Assembly (NCBI GenBank): GCA_902799555.1
Contig: CADCBB010000011.1
Location: 1-64,000, forward strand
Direction of reading: 5' to 3'
Source of the DNA: an uncultured Bacteroidales bacterium
GTDB lineage: Bacteria > Bacteroidota > Bacteroidia > Bacteroidales > Paludibacteraceae
Length of the DNA: 64,000 nt
The first letter of the stretch is position 1, and each line of letters begins with the position of its first letter. Below the pieces are notes generated by a model that did no database searches, was not told the origin of the DNA, and saw nothing but the letters and a program-made list of their open reading frames with translations. This document shows, piece after piece, positions 15,792 through 24,825 of the stretch. Both the position numbers and the translations under genes were made by a program.

Positions 15792-17788
15792 TTGACTAAA
15801 GTCAAGACGTTCTTATCTTCTGTGCGTTCGTAGATGACTTCGTCCATGATCTGCTTGACCAGATGGATACCTAAGCCGCCTATCGGACGCTCTTCGGCAC
15901 TGAGGGTCGTATCGACCTCTTCTTTCTTCGTCGGATCGAAGGGCACACCGCTGTCGGTGATCGTAAACGTCATCGGCGGGGTGAACTCGACATAGACCTG
16001 CCCGCTACCACCCGGATAGGCGTACAGCATCACGTTCGTCACCGCTTCCTCCAGCGCCAGGTTCATCGGCATATTCAGTTCGTCGGGAATGCCTAAACCT
16101 TCTAACCATTCCGCTAAAGTCGGTATCTGCTGGATATCATTGCGCATCAGCAAAGCCGGCGTCTGGTAACGGATCGCCATCATCGTCAGGTCGTCGCTCT
16201 GTTCGGCTCCGCCGCGGAACTCCTCCACGCACGCACGCATATGCTCCACTAACTGACGCGGGCTCATATCGTTCAACTCCGCCATCATCCGCTCTTCGCC
16301 GAACAACGCATGCGTCGTGTTCTCCGCCTCGGTCAGGCCGTCGGTATAGAGGAAGAGCCGATCGTTATAATGCAGTTGGATCTGCTGGGCTTGGAACTCG
16401 AACTCGGGCTCGATACCCAGCGGCAGGTTCGGCACCACCGGTATCATCTGCCATTTGCCGTTCGTCATCAGCACCGGGGCGTTATGGCCGGCGTTGCAGT
16501 AACTCAACTCACCGGTCTTGCAGTCCAGCACACCGAGGAAGAGGGTGAGGAACATATTCTGTGCGTTCTGGTCCGCTAAAGCGCGGTTCATCTTATGCAT
16601 AATGAGCTCCGGCTGCTCCTCGTGCGCCGAAGTGCTGCGGAAAAGCGATCGAGTCATCGCCATTACCAACGCCGCCGGTACGCCCTTACCGCTGACGTCG
16701 CCGATACAGAAGAAGAGCTTATCGTGCCTTACATAGAAATCATACAAGTCCCCGCCTATCTCCTTCGCCGGTTCTACCATGCCGTGAATATTCAGGTCCA
16801 AACGGTCCATGAAAGGCGGGAAGACCTTCGGCAGCATCGCGTTCTGGATGGTATTGGCAATCTGCAGCTCATCCTCCATGCGTTGGTTCTTCGCCGTGGT
16901 CTCCAAGAGGCGTTTGTTATTGCGACCGGCGTGCCAAACGATGAAGATCAGCAAAGCCAAACCGAGCAGCATCAGGATACCGACGATGCGGCCGATGCGG
17001 TTCAGGTCCTTGAACAACTCATCCTCGGGAATGATGATCTCGATATGCCATCCCGTCGCATCGATCTCTTCATGGAACAGGTTATACTTGCCGCCACCGG
17101 TCGTGTCGATGAGCGAAACGATATCCATCCCTTTGCTCGAACGGATCGAATAGGAACTATTCGGATAGACCTGCAAGTTCTCCGAGAGCGCCTCTAAGTA
17201 ATCCAAGGACAGATCCACACAAACGACTGCCACCACCTTTCCTTGCGCATCATAGACGGGATGGGAACAACTCACCACCATCGTCTGCGAACCCGAGTCA
17301 TCGTAATACGGCTCACACCACCAACAACTATCGTGTACAAAACCGCATTGGTACCACTCCAAGTCCGTATAGTCGTGGTCCGCGCTACCGATATTTCGGG
17401 TAAAAATACTGTCGGCAGAGAACTTACTGCTGCAGATCTCAAAGAAGGGCTGACCGGGGAAATAATCGGGAATAAAAGCGACCGCAAGACTCGTGTTCTC
17501 GCGCATCGCACTCACCGCCAGACGCGTGTCCTCATAGATCATCTGCGGCTGGTTCAGGTGTTTCTGCACCATCAGCGCCAACGATTTGGCAGCCGTCTCC
17601 GCCTCGATGGTATGCAACTGTATCTCCAACTCCGCCTTACGCAATTCCGTCTGCGCACGACGCTTGGCTTCATCGCGGATAGCAGCACGACTCGTGAAGT
17701 ACATGGTGCACGAAATAGCCTCCAGCACTGCTGCCGCAACCAGTATCACCCACACTCCGGATCTCGATTTTTCTTTCGTTTTCATCAT
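15782..17788 (-). CDS. Membrane sensor with SpoIIE phosphatase and HATPase anti-sigma domain
   Basis: About 668 residues. A transmembrane helix at residues 10-30 and a second near 280-300 flank an extracytoplasmic dCache-like sensor, whose signature WWCEPYYDDSGSQ and GKVVAVVCVDLSLDYLE is clear. A SpoIIE/PP2C phosphatase follows (residues about 330-540) with EIGGDLYDF, GDVSGKGVPAAL and SDDLTMMAI supplying the metal Asp residues. The C-terminal 110 residues are an HATPase_c_2 kinase domain: N-box ALEEAVTNVMLYAY, DSGVPFDP and GGLGIHLVKQ. Phosphatase and kinase of a partner switch are thus fused in one protein next to their STAS substrate. It is first in the operon, behind a strong promoter. Confidence 0.9.
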   Translation of the reverse strand: MMKTKEKSRSGVWVILVAAAVLEAISCTMYFTSRAAIRDEAKRRAQTELRKAELEIQLHTIEAETAAKSLALMVQKHLNQPQMIYEDTRLAVSAMRENTSLAVAFIPDYFPGQPFFEICSSKFSADSIFTRNIGSADHDYTDLEWYQCGFVHDSCWWCEPYYDDSGSQTMVVSCSHPVYDAQGKVVAVVCVDLSLDYLEALSENLQVYPNSSYSIRSSKGMDIVSLIDTTGGGKYNLFHEEIDATGWHIEIIIPEDELFKDLNRIGRIVGILMLLGLALLIFIVWHAGRNNKRLLETTAKNQRMEDELQIANTIQNAMLPKVFPPFMDRLDLNIHGMVEPAKEIGGDLYDFYVRHDKLFFCIGDVSGKGVPAALVMAMTRSLFRSTSAHEEQPELIMHKMNRALADQNAQNMFLTLFLGVLDCKTGELSYCNAGHNAPVLMTNGKWQMIPVVPNLPLGIEPEFEFQAQQIQLHYNDRLFLYTDGLTEAENTTHALFGEERMMAELNDMSPRQLVEHMRACVEEFRGGAEQSDDLTMMAIRYQTPALLMRNDIQQIPTLAEWLEGLGIPDELNMPMNLALEEAVTNVMLYAYPGGSGQVYVEFTPPMTFTITDSGVPFDPTKKEEVDTTLSAEERPIGGLGIHLVKQIMDEVIYERTEDKNVLTLVKNL

Positions 17789-17806
17789 TCCAAACCTTTG
17801 CGGCTG

Positions 17807-17837
17807 CAAAGGTACAAAAAAAAATCCGAACACGCAA
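17807..17837 (-). promoter_or_regulatory. Promoter of the partner-switch/alarmone operon
   Basis: Minus strand TACCTTTG (17814-17807), spacer 20 nt, TTG (17837-17835). About 20 nt upstream of the SpoIIE-like gene start. Confidence 0.82.
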
Positions 17838-17874
17838 ACAAATCATGATTTTTTTCATAAAAACGCGCGCGGGC

Positions 17875-17905
17875 TTGCGTATATAAAAAAAAAGTTGTAA
17901 CTTTG
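17875..17905 (+). promoter_or_regulatory. Promoter of the 17.9 kb plus-strand run
   Basis: TTG (17875-17877), 20 nt, TAACTTTG (17898-17905), only 8 nt before the ATG at 17914, so the mRNA leader is nearly absent. It is divergent from the promoter at 17807-17837. Confidence 0.82.
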
Positions 17906-17913
17906 CAGCCGAT

Positions 17914-18375
17914 ATGAAAAAATGGATAGGTATCTGCGGAGTCGTGGTGTTGCTGATGGGGGCTTGCAACAGGCCCTCTCGCGTAGAGCAGTACCGTGCT
18001 GAGAAGCATCGAATGGACAGCGTACGGCTCGAAGAGCAAGTACGCAGCATGGCGTATTACGAAGCACAGTTGGATAGCCTGATGCCTGTTGCCGATAGCT
18101 TGATCGCGCTCTTTACCTACGAGCGGAACGAGAAATATCAGGACCACGGGTACTATGTAGCCAACGGTCGAAACGGTTTACGGATCCTTGTGCGGGATGA
18201 CGGCAAAGAGATCCTACTCTACCAGAACGGCAAACGGATTCCGCAGAGCGATGATGACAAGATGGATCGCGCCGAGCACCTTCAAGTGGTCATTCGCGAC
18301 ATCAAAGAACTGGAAAAACGAATCTTCAAGACCTCCTTGGAGATCAGCAAATACGAGAAACGTTTAACGAAATAA
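17914..18375 (+). CDS. Uncharacterised lipoprotein
   Basis: A 153-residue protein with a lipoprotein signal ending LMGAC (Cys18). The rest is charged and probably helical: an N-terminal coiled-coil-like stretch (residues 22-55), a short beta region (YYVANGRNGLRILVRDDGKEI, quoted as landmark), and a C-terminal helix rich in Lys and Glu. I recognise no named domain. It is first in a run with an SRPBCC protein and psd, with 4-nt spacers, suggesting a role at the envelope. The function is unknown. Confidence 0.8.
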   Translation: MKKWIGICGVVVLLMGACNRPSRVEQYRAEKHRMDSVRLEEQVRSMAYYEAQLDSLMPVADSLIALFTYERNEKYQDHGYYVANGRNGLRILVRDDGKEILLYQNGKRIPQSDDDKMDRAEHLQVVIRDIKELEKRIFKTSLEISKYEKRLTK

Positions 18376-18379
18376 TACT

Positions 18380-18811
18380 ATGAGCGAAAGCAAATACGAA
18401 AGTAAGATCACTTCGGCGCCTTGTTCGGCAGCGCAAGTGTATCGCGTACTGAGCAACATGGAGAACCTGAATCGCGTGAAGGACATGATCCCGAAAGACA
18501 AGATTCAGGAGATGGAGATAGAGCCGGATCGCGTACGCCTCAAAGTGGACGGCTTGGCGCAGAAAATCACCATCGCTATCGTCGATCGCATGGAGAACGA
18601 TACGATTAAGTTCGGTGCGGAGGGCATTCCTATGCAGGCGAATTTCTGGATTCAGATGAAAGAAGTGAGTCCGGTAGATACCCGCCTCAAATTAACTATC
18701 AAGGCAGACATCCCGTTTATGTTCAAGATGATGCTGGAAAAAAAGCTACAAACGGGACTCGATCAGGCAGCCGAGATGCTCGCCCAATTCCCTTACGCAC
18801 AATGGCAATAA
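18380..18811 (+). CDS. SRPBCC-fold (START/polyketide cyclase-like) protein
   Basis: A 143-residue protein with the helix-grip layout: an N-terminal strand (YESKITSAPCSAAQVYRVL), a helix, a curved beta sheet and a long C-terminal helix (LQTGLDQAAEMLAQF). Such proteins bind hydrophobic ligands; no catalytic residue can be assigned. The gene follows the lipoprotein by 4 nt and precedes psd by 4 nt, so a link to lipid handling is possible, but this is inference only. Confidence 0.75.
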   Translation: MSESKYESKITSAPCSAAQVYRVLSNMENLNRVKDMIPKDKIQEMEIEPDRVRLKVDGLAQKITIAIVDRMENDTIKFGAEGIPMQANFWIQMKEVSPVDTRLKLTIKADIPFMFKMMLEKKLQTGLDQAAEMLAQFPYAQWQ

Positions 18812-18815
18812 GCAT

Positions 18816-19499
18816 ATGAAAACACCCAGAATACACAGAGAAGGACGCGGATTGATCGTGGGTACCGTACTGCTCCTTTTTATCATCAATGTCCCCATTT
18901 ATTTGTTTGTGCAACCGCATTGGATCTTCGCCGTCACGCTGATCCTGACGGCGATGCTGCTGGTCTTCGTCACCTATTTCTTCCGCAACCCTGTGCGTGT
19001 GATCGAGATCGATGATCCGAATTTTATCATCGCGCCGGCAGACGGTCGTGTGGTGGTGGTAGAGCCGACCGAAGAGAACGAGTATTTCCATGAGAAAAAG
19101 CTGCAGGTATCGATCTTCATGTCGCCCTTTAACGTCCATGCCAATTGGTATCCGATCGAAGGCACAGTACTGGTGAGCGAGCATCAGAAAGGCCGTCATC
19201 AAGGCGCTTGGCTGCCTAAGTCCAGTATCGAGAATGAGCGTTCGTTGGTGGTCATCGAGACGCCTAATAAAGTGCAGATTGCCCTTCGTCAGGTAGCCGG
19301 AGCCATGGCTCGTCGTATCGTGACCTATGCTAAACCCGGCCATCAGGCGCACCGGAATACGCACCTCGGATTCATCAAATTAGGTTCGCGCGTGGATATG
19401 TACCTGCCGCTGAACACCGAGATGTTTGTCGAAGTAGGCGAAGCCGTTCGCGGAAATGAGACCATCATCGGTCGTCTTGCAGACGAAATTGAAAATTGA
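18816..19499 (+). CDS. psd: Phosphatidylserine decarboxylase, short form
   Basis: It converts phosphatidylserine to phosphatidylethanolamine at the inner membrane, using a pyruvoyl group made by self-cleavage. The 227-residue protein is the short Psd form common in Bacteroidota. Two N-terminal transmembrane helices (residues 12-50) are followed by APADGRVVVVEP, SIFMSPFNVHANWYP and the cleavage region IKLGSRVDMYLP, whose Gly-Ser supplies the pyruvoyl serine. The usual neighbour pssA is absent. The last residues (DEIEN) are encoded by the start of a heptad repeat. Confidence 0.93.
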   Translation: MKTPRIHREGRGLIVGTVLLLFIINVPIYLFVQPHWIFAVTLILTAMLLVFVTYFFRNPVRVIEIDDPNFIIAPADGRVVVVEPTEENEYFHEKKLQVSIFMSPFNVHANWYPIEGTVLVSEHQKGRHQGAWLPKSSIENERSLVVIETPNKVQIALRQVAGAMARRIVTYAKPGHQAHRNTHLGFIKLGSRVDMYLPLNTEMFVEVGEAVRGNETIIGRLADEIEN

Positions 19500-19516
19500 A
19501 AATTGAAGATTTAAAA
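19487..19516. repeat. Heptad repeat at the psd 3' end
   Basis: gaaaatt-type units begin in the last codons of psd and continue into the spacer before deoC. The same unit occurs at 47799-47823 and 58071-58100. Confidence 0.75.
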
Positions 19517-19527
19517 ATTATAATACT

Positions 19528-20406
19528 ATGAACTTTGAAGAATTATTTGCGCAGTACCCCTGCCCGTTTACCGATGAGCAAGTAAAGGCTCAAGTGGCTG
19601 ACATCGAAGCGAAACATTTCGCAGAGAACAATAACATCGAGGTATGGAAAGAGTGCCTCCATCAGATCGACTACACGACGCTCAGCGCCGATGACACAAT
19701 CGCTAAAGTAGAGTTCATGGCCAATGCGGTCAATAACTTCGAAAAGGACTTCCCGGGTATCCCGAACGTAGCTGCTATCTGCGTTTATCCGGCCATGGCT
19801 GAGTACACCCGCAAAGCCCTCAAGGATCCGAAATTTAATATCGCGTGCTGCTGTGCCGGTTTCCCTGCAGCACAGACTTTCCCGGAGATCAAAGTGGCAG
19901 AGACCGCTTTGGCATTGAAGGCCGGTGCTACCGAGGTAGATATCGTGCTGAGTGTAGGAAAATTCCTCGAAGGCCGTTACCAGGAGTGCTTCGACGAGAT
20001 CGCTGAGATCAAAGCTGTGTGCGGTGAGCACCACCTCAAAGTAATTCTCGAGACCGGACTCCTCAAAACCGCAGAAAACATCTGGAAAGCATCGATTCTC
20101 GCCATGGCAGCAGGTTGCGATTTCATCAAGACCTCTACCGGTAAGATCAGCGTGAACGCTACACCGGAGGCTACCTTCATCATGTGCAACGCTATTAAGG
20201 CTTGGCGTGAGAAGACCGGCATCAAGATGGGTTACAAACCTGCCGGTGGTGTATCGACGACCGAAGAGGCCGTTCAACACTTCACCCTCGTCAAAGAGAT
20301 CTTGGGCGAAGAGTGGCTCAACAACGAGTGGTTCCGTTTCGGTGCTTCCCGTCTGGCGAACAACTTACTTTCTTCTATCGTAGGTAAAGAAACAAAATAT
20401 TTCTAA
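19528..20406 (+). CDS. deoC: Deoxyribose-phosphate aldolase
   Basis: It cleaves 2-deoxy-D-ribose 5-phosphate to glyceraldehyde 3-phosphate and acetaldehyde in nucleoside catabolism. The 292-residue protein carries the Schiff-base lysine in FIKTSTGKI (near residue 213) and the second active-site lysine in GYKPAGGVST (near residue 236). ATEVDIVLSVGKF is also conserved. The length matches the longer eukaryote-like DeoC family. The stop codon overlaps the start of the next gene by one base. No other nucleoside-catabolism gene is nearby. Confidence 0.93.
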   Translation: MNFEELFAQYPCPFTDEQVKAQVADIEAKHFAENNNIEVWKECLHQIDYTTLSADDTIAKVEFMANAVNNFEKDFPGIPNVAAICVYPAMAEYTRKALKDPKFNIACCCAGFPAAQTFPEIKVAETALALKAGATEVDIVLSVGKFLEGRYQECFDEIAEIKAVCGEHHLKVILETGLLKTAENIWKASILAMAAGCDFIKTSTGKISVNATPEATFIMCNAIKAWREKTGIKMGYKPAGGVSTTEEAVQHFTLVKEILGEEWLNNEWFRFGASRLANNLLSSIVGKETKYF

Positions 20407-22736
20407 TGAACAAGATTCTATCCAAAAGATTCTTTTCGGACAATGTAGCGGAGCTTGTAGTTGAAGCTCCGCTTATTGCCCGTAGTCGTCGTGCCGGTCA
20501 TTTCGTGATCATCCGCGTAGATGATCATTCGGAGCGTGTGCCCCTAACGATCGCCGACGCAGATATCGAAAAGGGTACGATCACGCTGGTCGTACAACAG
20601 ATCGGTGCCTCGACCCATAAGCTGCTGGCACTCAATCCCGGAGACGCTATCCATGACGTGGTAGGTCCGCTCGGTCGTGCGACCCGTATCGAGAACTACG
20701 GTACGGTCGTTTGTGCCTGCGGTGGTGTCGGTGCAGCACCTATGCTGCCGATCGCCGAAGCCCTCAAGAAAGCCGGCAACAAAGTGATCACGGTCCTGGC
20801 AGCCCGTAACAAAGACCTGCTGATCCTTCAAGAAGAGTTGGCCAAGTGGTCCGATGAGGTCATCATCATGACCGATGATGGTTCAGCGGGTCAACAGGGT
20901 GTGGTCACCGTAGGTGTGGAGCAAGTCATTAACCGCGAGCAGGTCGATAAATGTATCACCATCGGCCCGGCTATCATGATGAAATTCGTCGCCCTCACGA
21001 CCGCCAAGTATAACATTCCTACCGAAGCCAGCCTCAACACGATCATGGTCGATGGTACCGGTATGTGCGGCGCGTGCCGTGTCACCGTAGGCGGTAAGAC
21101 CAAGTTCGTCTGCGTTGATGGCCCGGAGTTCGATGCCCATGCGGTCGATTGGAACGAGATGCTCAGCCGAATGAAAGCTTTCAAAGCCGAAGAGGCAGAA
21201 GCCCTGCGGGCTTATAATGAGCGCTCGCAAAGCGAGCTCAATGATGAAATGAGCGCGGCCAAGCCGCTCAATGATGTGCAAGTAGGCACCGTTGAGCCCT
21301 TTGAGGGCAAGCCAAAAGATCGGGTAGCCATCCCCCGTGTTCAGATGCCTGAACTGCGTCCGGAAGTGCGCGTCAAGAGTCTGCACGAAGAGGTTAACCA
21401 AGGCCTGACATTCGAACAAGCCATCACCGAATCACATCGTTGTCTCAACTGCAAGAACCCGACCTGCGTACAAGGTTGTCCGGTGAATATCAACATCCCG
21501 GGATTCATCAAGACCCTTGAGACGGGCGACGTTCTCGGCGCCGCAGCGGTCATCAAAGAGAGTTCGTCTCTGCCTGCTGTCTGCGGTCGTGTCTGCCCGC
21601 AAGAGAAACAGTGCGAGAGTCAGTGTATCCATCTTAAGATGGGTCATCCCGCTGTAGCGATCGGTTACCTCGAGCGTTTCTGCGCCGACTATGCGAATAG
21701 TCAATCGACCAATAATGACAATCGTCAATCAATCGTAAATCGTCAATCGTCCAATCGTCAATTGAAAATCGCCGTTGTGGGCTCCGGTCCTGCCGGACTG
21801 ACTTTCGCCGGAGATGCCGCCAAATACGGCTACGAGGTGCATGTATTCGAAGCGCTGCACGAGATCGGCGGCGTACTCAAGTACGGCATCCCGGAGTTCC
21901 GTTTGCCGAACCGCATCGTGGACATCGAGATAGATGGTCTGCGTGCGCTTGGCGTACAATTCCACACAGATACCATCATCGGTAAGACGATCACGGTCAA
22001 AGAGCTCGAAGAGCAAGGCTTTAAGGGCATCTTCGTCGGTTCAGGAGCCGGACTACCTCGCTTCATGAACATTCCGGGCGAGAACCTCAACGGTGTCATG
22101 TCGTCCAATGAGTACCTGACCCGCGTGAACCTTATGGACGCGTCCAACCCTGCTACCGACACGCCGATCTTATACGGTAAGAACGTTGCCATCATCGGTG
22201 GCGGTAACACGGCCATGGATGCCGTACGTACCGCTAAGCGCCTCGGTGCAGAGCGTGCGATGATCATCTACCGCCGTTCGGAAGACGAGATGCCGGCACG
22301 TATCGAAGAGGTGCATCACGCCAAACAGGAAGGTATCGAGTTCATGACGCTCCACAACCCGATTGAGTACCACGCGGACGAGAACGGACGTGTCAACGAA
22401 GCGGTGCTGCAAGTGATGGAACTCGGCGAACCCGACGAGTCAGGTCGTCGCAGTCCGGTACCGGTAGAAGGCAAGACGGTCACGATCCCGGTTGACCTCG
22501 TCATTGTGGCCGTAGGCGTATCCCCTAACCCACTAATCCCCTCATCGGTAGCCGGATTAGAGATCAGCAAGAAAGGTACGATCGTCGTCAACGAAGGCAT
22601 GCAATCGGCCATCCCGACCATCTTCGCCGGAGGCGATATCGTTCGCGGCGGTGCAACCGTCATTTTGGCCATGTCCGACGGCCGCAAAGCCGCTAAAGCA
22701 ATGCATGAGTACTTAAGTGCTTCGCACGTTAAATAG
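20406..22736 (+). CDS. Fused ferredoxin-NADP reductase alpha and glutamate synthase-like subunit (NfnAB-like)
   Basis: A 776-residue fusion. Residues 1-280 match the FAD/NAD(P)-binding sulfide dehydrogenase/NfnA subunit, with GVGAAPMLPIAEALK and an iron-sulfur motif GTGMCGACRV near 217-226. Residues 320-776 match the glutamate-synthase small-subunit/NfnB family, with two cysteine clusters (CLNCKNPTCVQGCP, then CGRVCPQEKQCESQC), Rossmann motifs GSGPAGLTFAGDAA and GGGNTAMDAVRTAKR, and FAGGDIVRGG near the end. Members transfer electrons between NAD(H), NADPH and ferredoxin, sometimes by bifurcation; which reaction applies here is not shown. Between the cluster domain and the Rossmann domain, residues 431-453 (ending NRQSIVNRQSSNRQ) come from a heptad repeat. 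The C-terminal SASHVK is also repeat-derived. Confidence 0.88.
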   Translation: MNKILSKRFFSDNVAELVVEAPLIARSRRAGHFVIIRVDDHSERVPLTIADADIEKGTITLVVQQIGASTHKLLALNPGDAIHDVVGPLGRATRIENYGTVVCACGGVGAAPMLPIAEALKKAGNKVITVLAARNKDLLILQEELAKWSDEVIIMTDDGSAGQQGVVTVGVEQVINREQVDKCITIGPAIMMKFVALTTAKYNIPTEASLNTIMVDGTGMCGACRVTVGGKTKFVCVDGPEFDAHAVDWNEMLSRMKAFKAEEAEALRAYNERSQSELNDEMSAAKPLNDVQVGTVEPFEGKPKDRVAIPRVQMPELRPEVRVKSLHEEVNQGLTFEQAITESHRCLNCKNPTCVQGCPVNINIPGFIKTLETGDVLGAAAVIKESSSLPAVCGRVCPQEKQCESQCIHLKMGHPAVAIGYLERFCADYANSQSTNNDNRQSIVNRQSSNRQLKIAVVGSGPAGLTFAGDAAKYGYEVHVFEALHEIGGVLKYGIPEFRLPNRIVDIEIDGLRALGVQFHTDTIIGKTITVKELEEQGFKGIFVGSGAGLPRFMNIPGENLNGVMSSNEYLTRVNLMDASNPATDTPILYGKNVAIIGGGNTAMDAVRTAKRLGAERAMIIYRRSEDEMPARIEEVHHAKQEGIEFMTLHNPIEYHADENGRVNEAVLQVMELGEPDESGRRSPVPVEGKTVTIPVDLVIVAVGVSPNPLIPSSVAGLEISKKGTIVVNEGMQSAIPTIFAGGDIVRGGATVILAMSDGRKAAKAMHEYLSASHVK
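21696..21765. repeat. In-frame heptad repeat inside the NfnAB-like gene
   Basis: Units of aatcgtc and variants encode NRQSIVNRQSSNRQ at the domain border. The same 14-residue peptide, in the same frame, is encoded at 45430-45470 in prmC. Confidence 0.9.
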
Positions 22737-22790
22737 TTAAATGGTTAAAATGGTTTTGATTGCATCAAAACGTTAAACGGTTAGTTGAAA
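22716..22790. repeat. Repeat spanning the NfnAB stop and the dacB start
   Basis: The first 37 bases (22716-22752) match 27246-27282 with only three differences: a GTGCTTCGCAC hairpin followed by gttaaa units. The gttaaa phrase resumes just before the TTG start of dacB. Confidence 0.8.
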
Positions 22791-24167
22791 GTCCTTTTTG
22801 CGATATTACTATCTGTCAATTTCCTGACGTCTCACCCGCTCACCGGGCAGGCGAATATCTCCGTGTTGGTGCAAAACCTCAACACGGGTGAGGTCATTGA
22901 CAGTTATCGGCCGGACCATGTCGTGCCGCCGGCTTCGGTGATGAAGTTGCTCACGACCGGTGCAGCCCTTGAGACCATGGGACCGGGATTTCGTTTCCCT
23001 ACCATCCTCGAGTACACCGGCACGATTGAGAACGGCGTGCTGCATGGCGATCTGTACATCAAAGGCAGTTGTGACCCCTCCTTGGGATGGAAAGGACGCA
23101 CGGCTTTTCTCGACAAATGGATCAAAGCCATCCGAGAAGCCGGTATTCAGAAGATCGACGGAGCGGTTATCGCCGACATGACGATGCTGGACGCCGAGGC
23201 GCAAAACCCCAATTGGCTCTGTGAGGACGCCGGTAACTACTACGCGCCGGGTATCTTCGCGCTCAATTATTACGGCAACACGATGAATATCGTGCTGCAG
23301 AGCGGTGAACCGGGCAGCGTAGCGAAAGTGCTGAAGACCGAACCCGCCGTAGAGGATATCTATTTCATTAACCATGTTCGCTGTGACAAGATCACGTACG
23401 ACGGCGCGTTTGTGAGCGGTCTACCGTATAGTCGCGAACGCTACCTGACCGGCGCTGTGCCTTCAAACTTAGGTACGTTCGGTGTCAAAGGCGACTTGCC
23501 CAACCCGGGTTTGCTATTAGCACGACATCTGACAAATCGTCTTCGCGAAGCAGGTATCACAGTCAAACGCGATGCTACGTACATCGCGGATTATAACCCG
23601 CTAACGCCGCCTCGGACGGTTATTTATACGCACTACTCCGAACCGCTGTCGGAGATCATCAAAGAGACGAATGTCAATAGTAACAACCTCTACGCAGAGG
23701 CCTTGTTCCGTTACCTCGGCACGCGGTATACCCTACCCGGTACGATCCATAACAGCCAAGATCTGCTACGGGACTACTGGCGACGCAGAGGTGTGAATAT
23801 CCAGAACGCTATCATCAAAGACGGTTGCGGTTTGGCTCCGCAAGATGCGGTCAGCGCCAAGACTTTCGTTCAACTGCTGACCATCATGTCGCGCAGTGAG
23901 AACAAAGAGGCATGGCTCGCCTCGCTGCCTGTCAGCGGACAGAGCGGCACGCTCAAGAGCCTATGTCCCCAAACCGAACTGGAAGGACGTATTCACGCCA
24001 AGAGCGGTACAATCGCCGGAACAAAGAATTTCGCCGGTTATATCGACATGCCCAACGGCGATACATGGGTCTTTGCAATCCTTATCAATTCTGCCCCGGG
24101 TAAAGCTAAAAACGTGCAAACAGTGATCCAACAATACTTATTGGATGTTTATCGAGCAAACAAATAG
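22785..24167 (+). CDS. dacB: D-alanyl-D-alanine carboxypeptidase/endopeptidase (PBP4 family), TTG start
   Basis: A periplasmic class-C low-mass penicillin-binding protein that trims peptidoglycan stem peptides and cross-links. The 460-residue protein has the triad in order: SVMK (SxxK, near residue 52), SNN in NVNSNNLYAE, and KSGT in HAKSGTIAGTKNF. Its signal peptide is KVLFAILLSVNFLTSHPLTG. The only start in front of the signal is TTG at 22785, because an in-frame stop (22782-22784) lies directly upstream. The region upstream is repeat DNA, which may have replaced the original start. The 3' end overlaps birA by 23 nt. Confidence 0.92.
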   Translation: MKVLFAILLSVNFLTSHPLTGQANISVLVQNLNTGEVIDSYRPDHVVPPASVMKLLTTGAALETMGPGFRFPTILEYTGTIENGVLHGDLYIKGSCDPSLGWKGRTAFLDKWIKAIREAGIQKIDGAVIADMTMLDAEAQNPNWLCEDAGNYYAPGIFALNYYGNTMNIVLQSGEPGSVAKVLKTEPAVEDIYFINHVRCDKITYDGAFVSGLPYSRERYLTGAVPSNLGTFGVKGDLPNPGLLLARHLTNRLREAGITVKRDATYIADYNPLTPPRTVIYTHYSEPLSEIIKETNVNSNNLYAEALFRYLGTRYTLPGTIHNSQDLLRDYWRRRGVNIQNAIIKDGCGLAPQDAVSAKTFVQLLTIMSRSENKEAWLASLPVSGQSGTLKSLCPQTELEGRIHAKSGTIAGTKNFAGYIDMPNGDTWVFAILINSAPGKAKNVQTVIQQYLLDVYRANK

Positions 24168-24825
24168 TACCAACACGCTCCTCAAAGAGCTCATTGCCAA
24201 GGGTCAAGAACCGGAGTTCATCTACGCCGGCTACCAAACTGCCGGGCGTGGACAAACGGGTAACAGTTGGGAAAGCGAGAAAGGCAAGAACCTCATCTGC
24301 TCGATCTTGTTGCCGCCTAACAAGAACCTCTATTTCCTGAACATAGCCGTTAGTGTGGCCATCTTGAGGCTCTTTGACGAACCATTGACAATCAAATGGC
24401 CGAACGATATCTATTGGAAAGATAAAAAGCTGGCAGGCATCTTACTGGAGAATGCGATTATTGGCAATGAAGTAAAGTATACGATTGCCGGCATTGGATT
24501 GAATGTAAATCAAACGGAGTTTGTATCTGACGCGCCGAACCCTGTTTCGTTGAAACAGATCAGCGGCAAGGAATATGCGATTGATCCATTGATGCAGGAC
24601 CTGCTTGAGGCCGTTCACACGGTGCTTAACGAACCCGAAGAGGCTGTTTGGTCGGAATACAAAGCGCACTTATACCGCCGGGAAGGTTATTGGCCTTTTG
24701 CCGATCAGAACGGCACTTTTGAGGCGCAGATAGAAGATGTTCTGCCCTCCGGAGAGATCGTTCTCCGCGATAAGAACGGTCAACTACACACCTATGGATT
24801 TAAACAAATAAAATATATTTTATGA
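24145..24825 (+). CDS. birA: Biotin--[acetyl-CoA-carboxylase] ligase
   Basis: It attaches biotin to the carboxyl-carrier domain of biotin-dependent enzymes. The 226-residue form lacks the N-terminal DNA-binding domain of E. coli BirA, so it is a ligase only. Motifs seen are TNSTN at the start, AGRGQTGNSWES (the biotinyl-AMP loop), KWPNDIYW with the catalytic Lys, and AGIGLNVN. It overlaps dacB by 23 nt and rfbB by 4 nt (ATGA), so these three genes are likely co-translated. Confidence 0.93.
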   Translation: MFIEQTNSTNTLLKELIAKGQEPEFIYAGYQTAGRGQTGNSWESEKGKNLICSILLPPNKNLYFLNIAVSVAILRLFDEPLTIKWPNDIYWKDKKLAGILLENAIIGNEVKYTIAGIGLNVNQTEFVSDAPNPVSLKQISGKEYAIDPLMQDLLEAVHTVLNEPEEAVWSEYKAHLYRREGYWPFADQNGTFEAQIEDVLPSGEIVLRDKNGQLHTYGFKQIKYIL

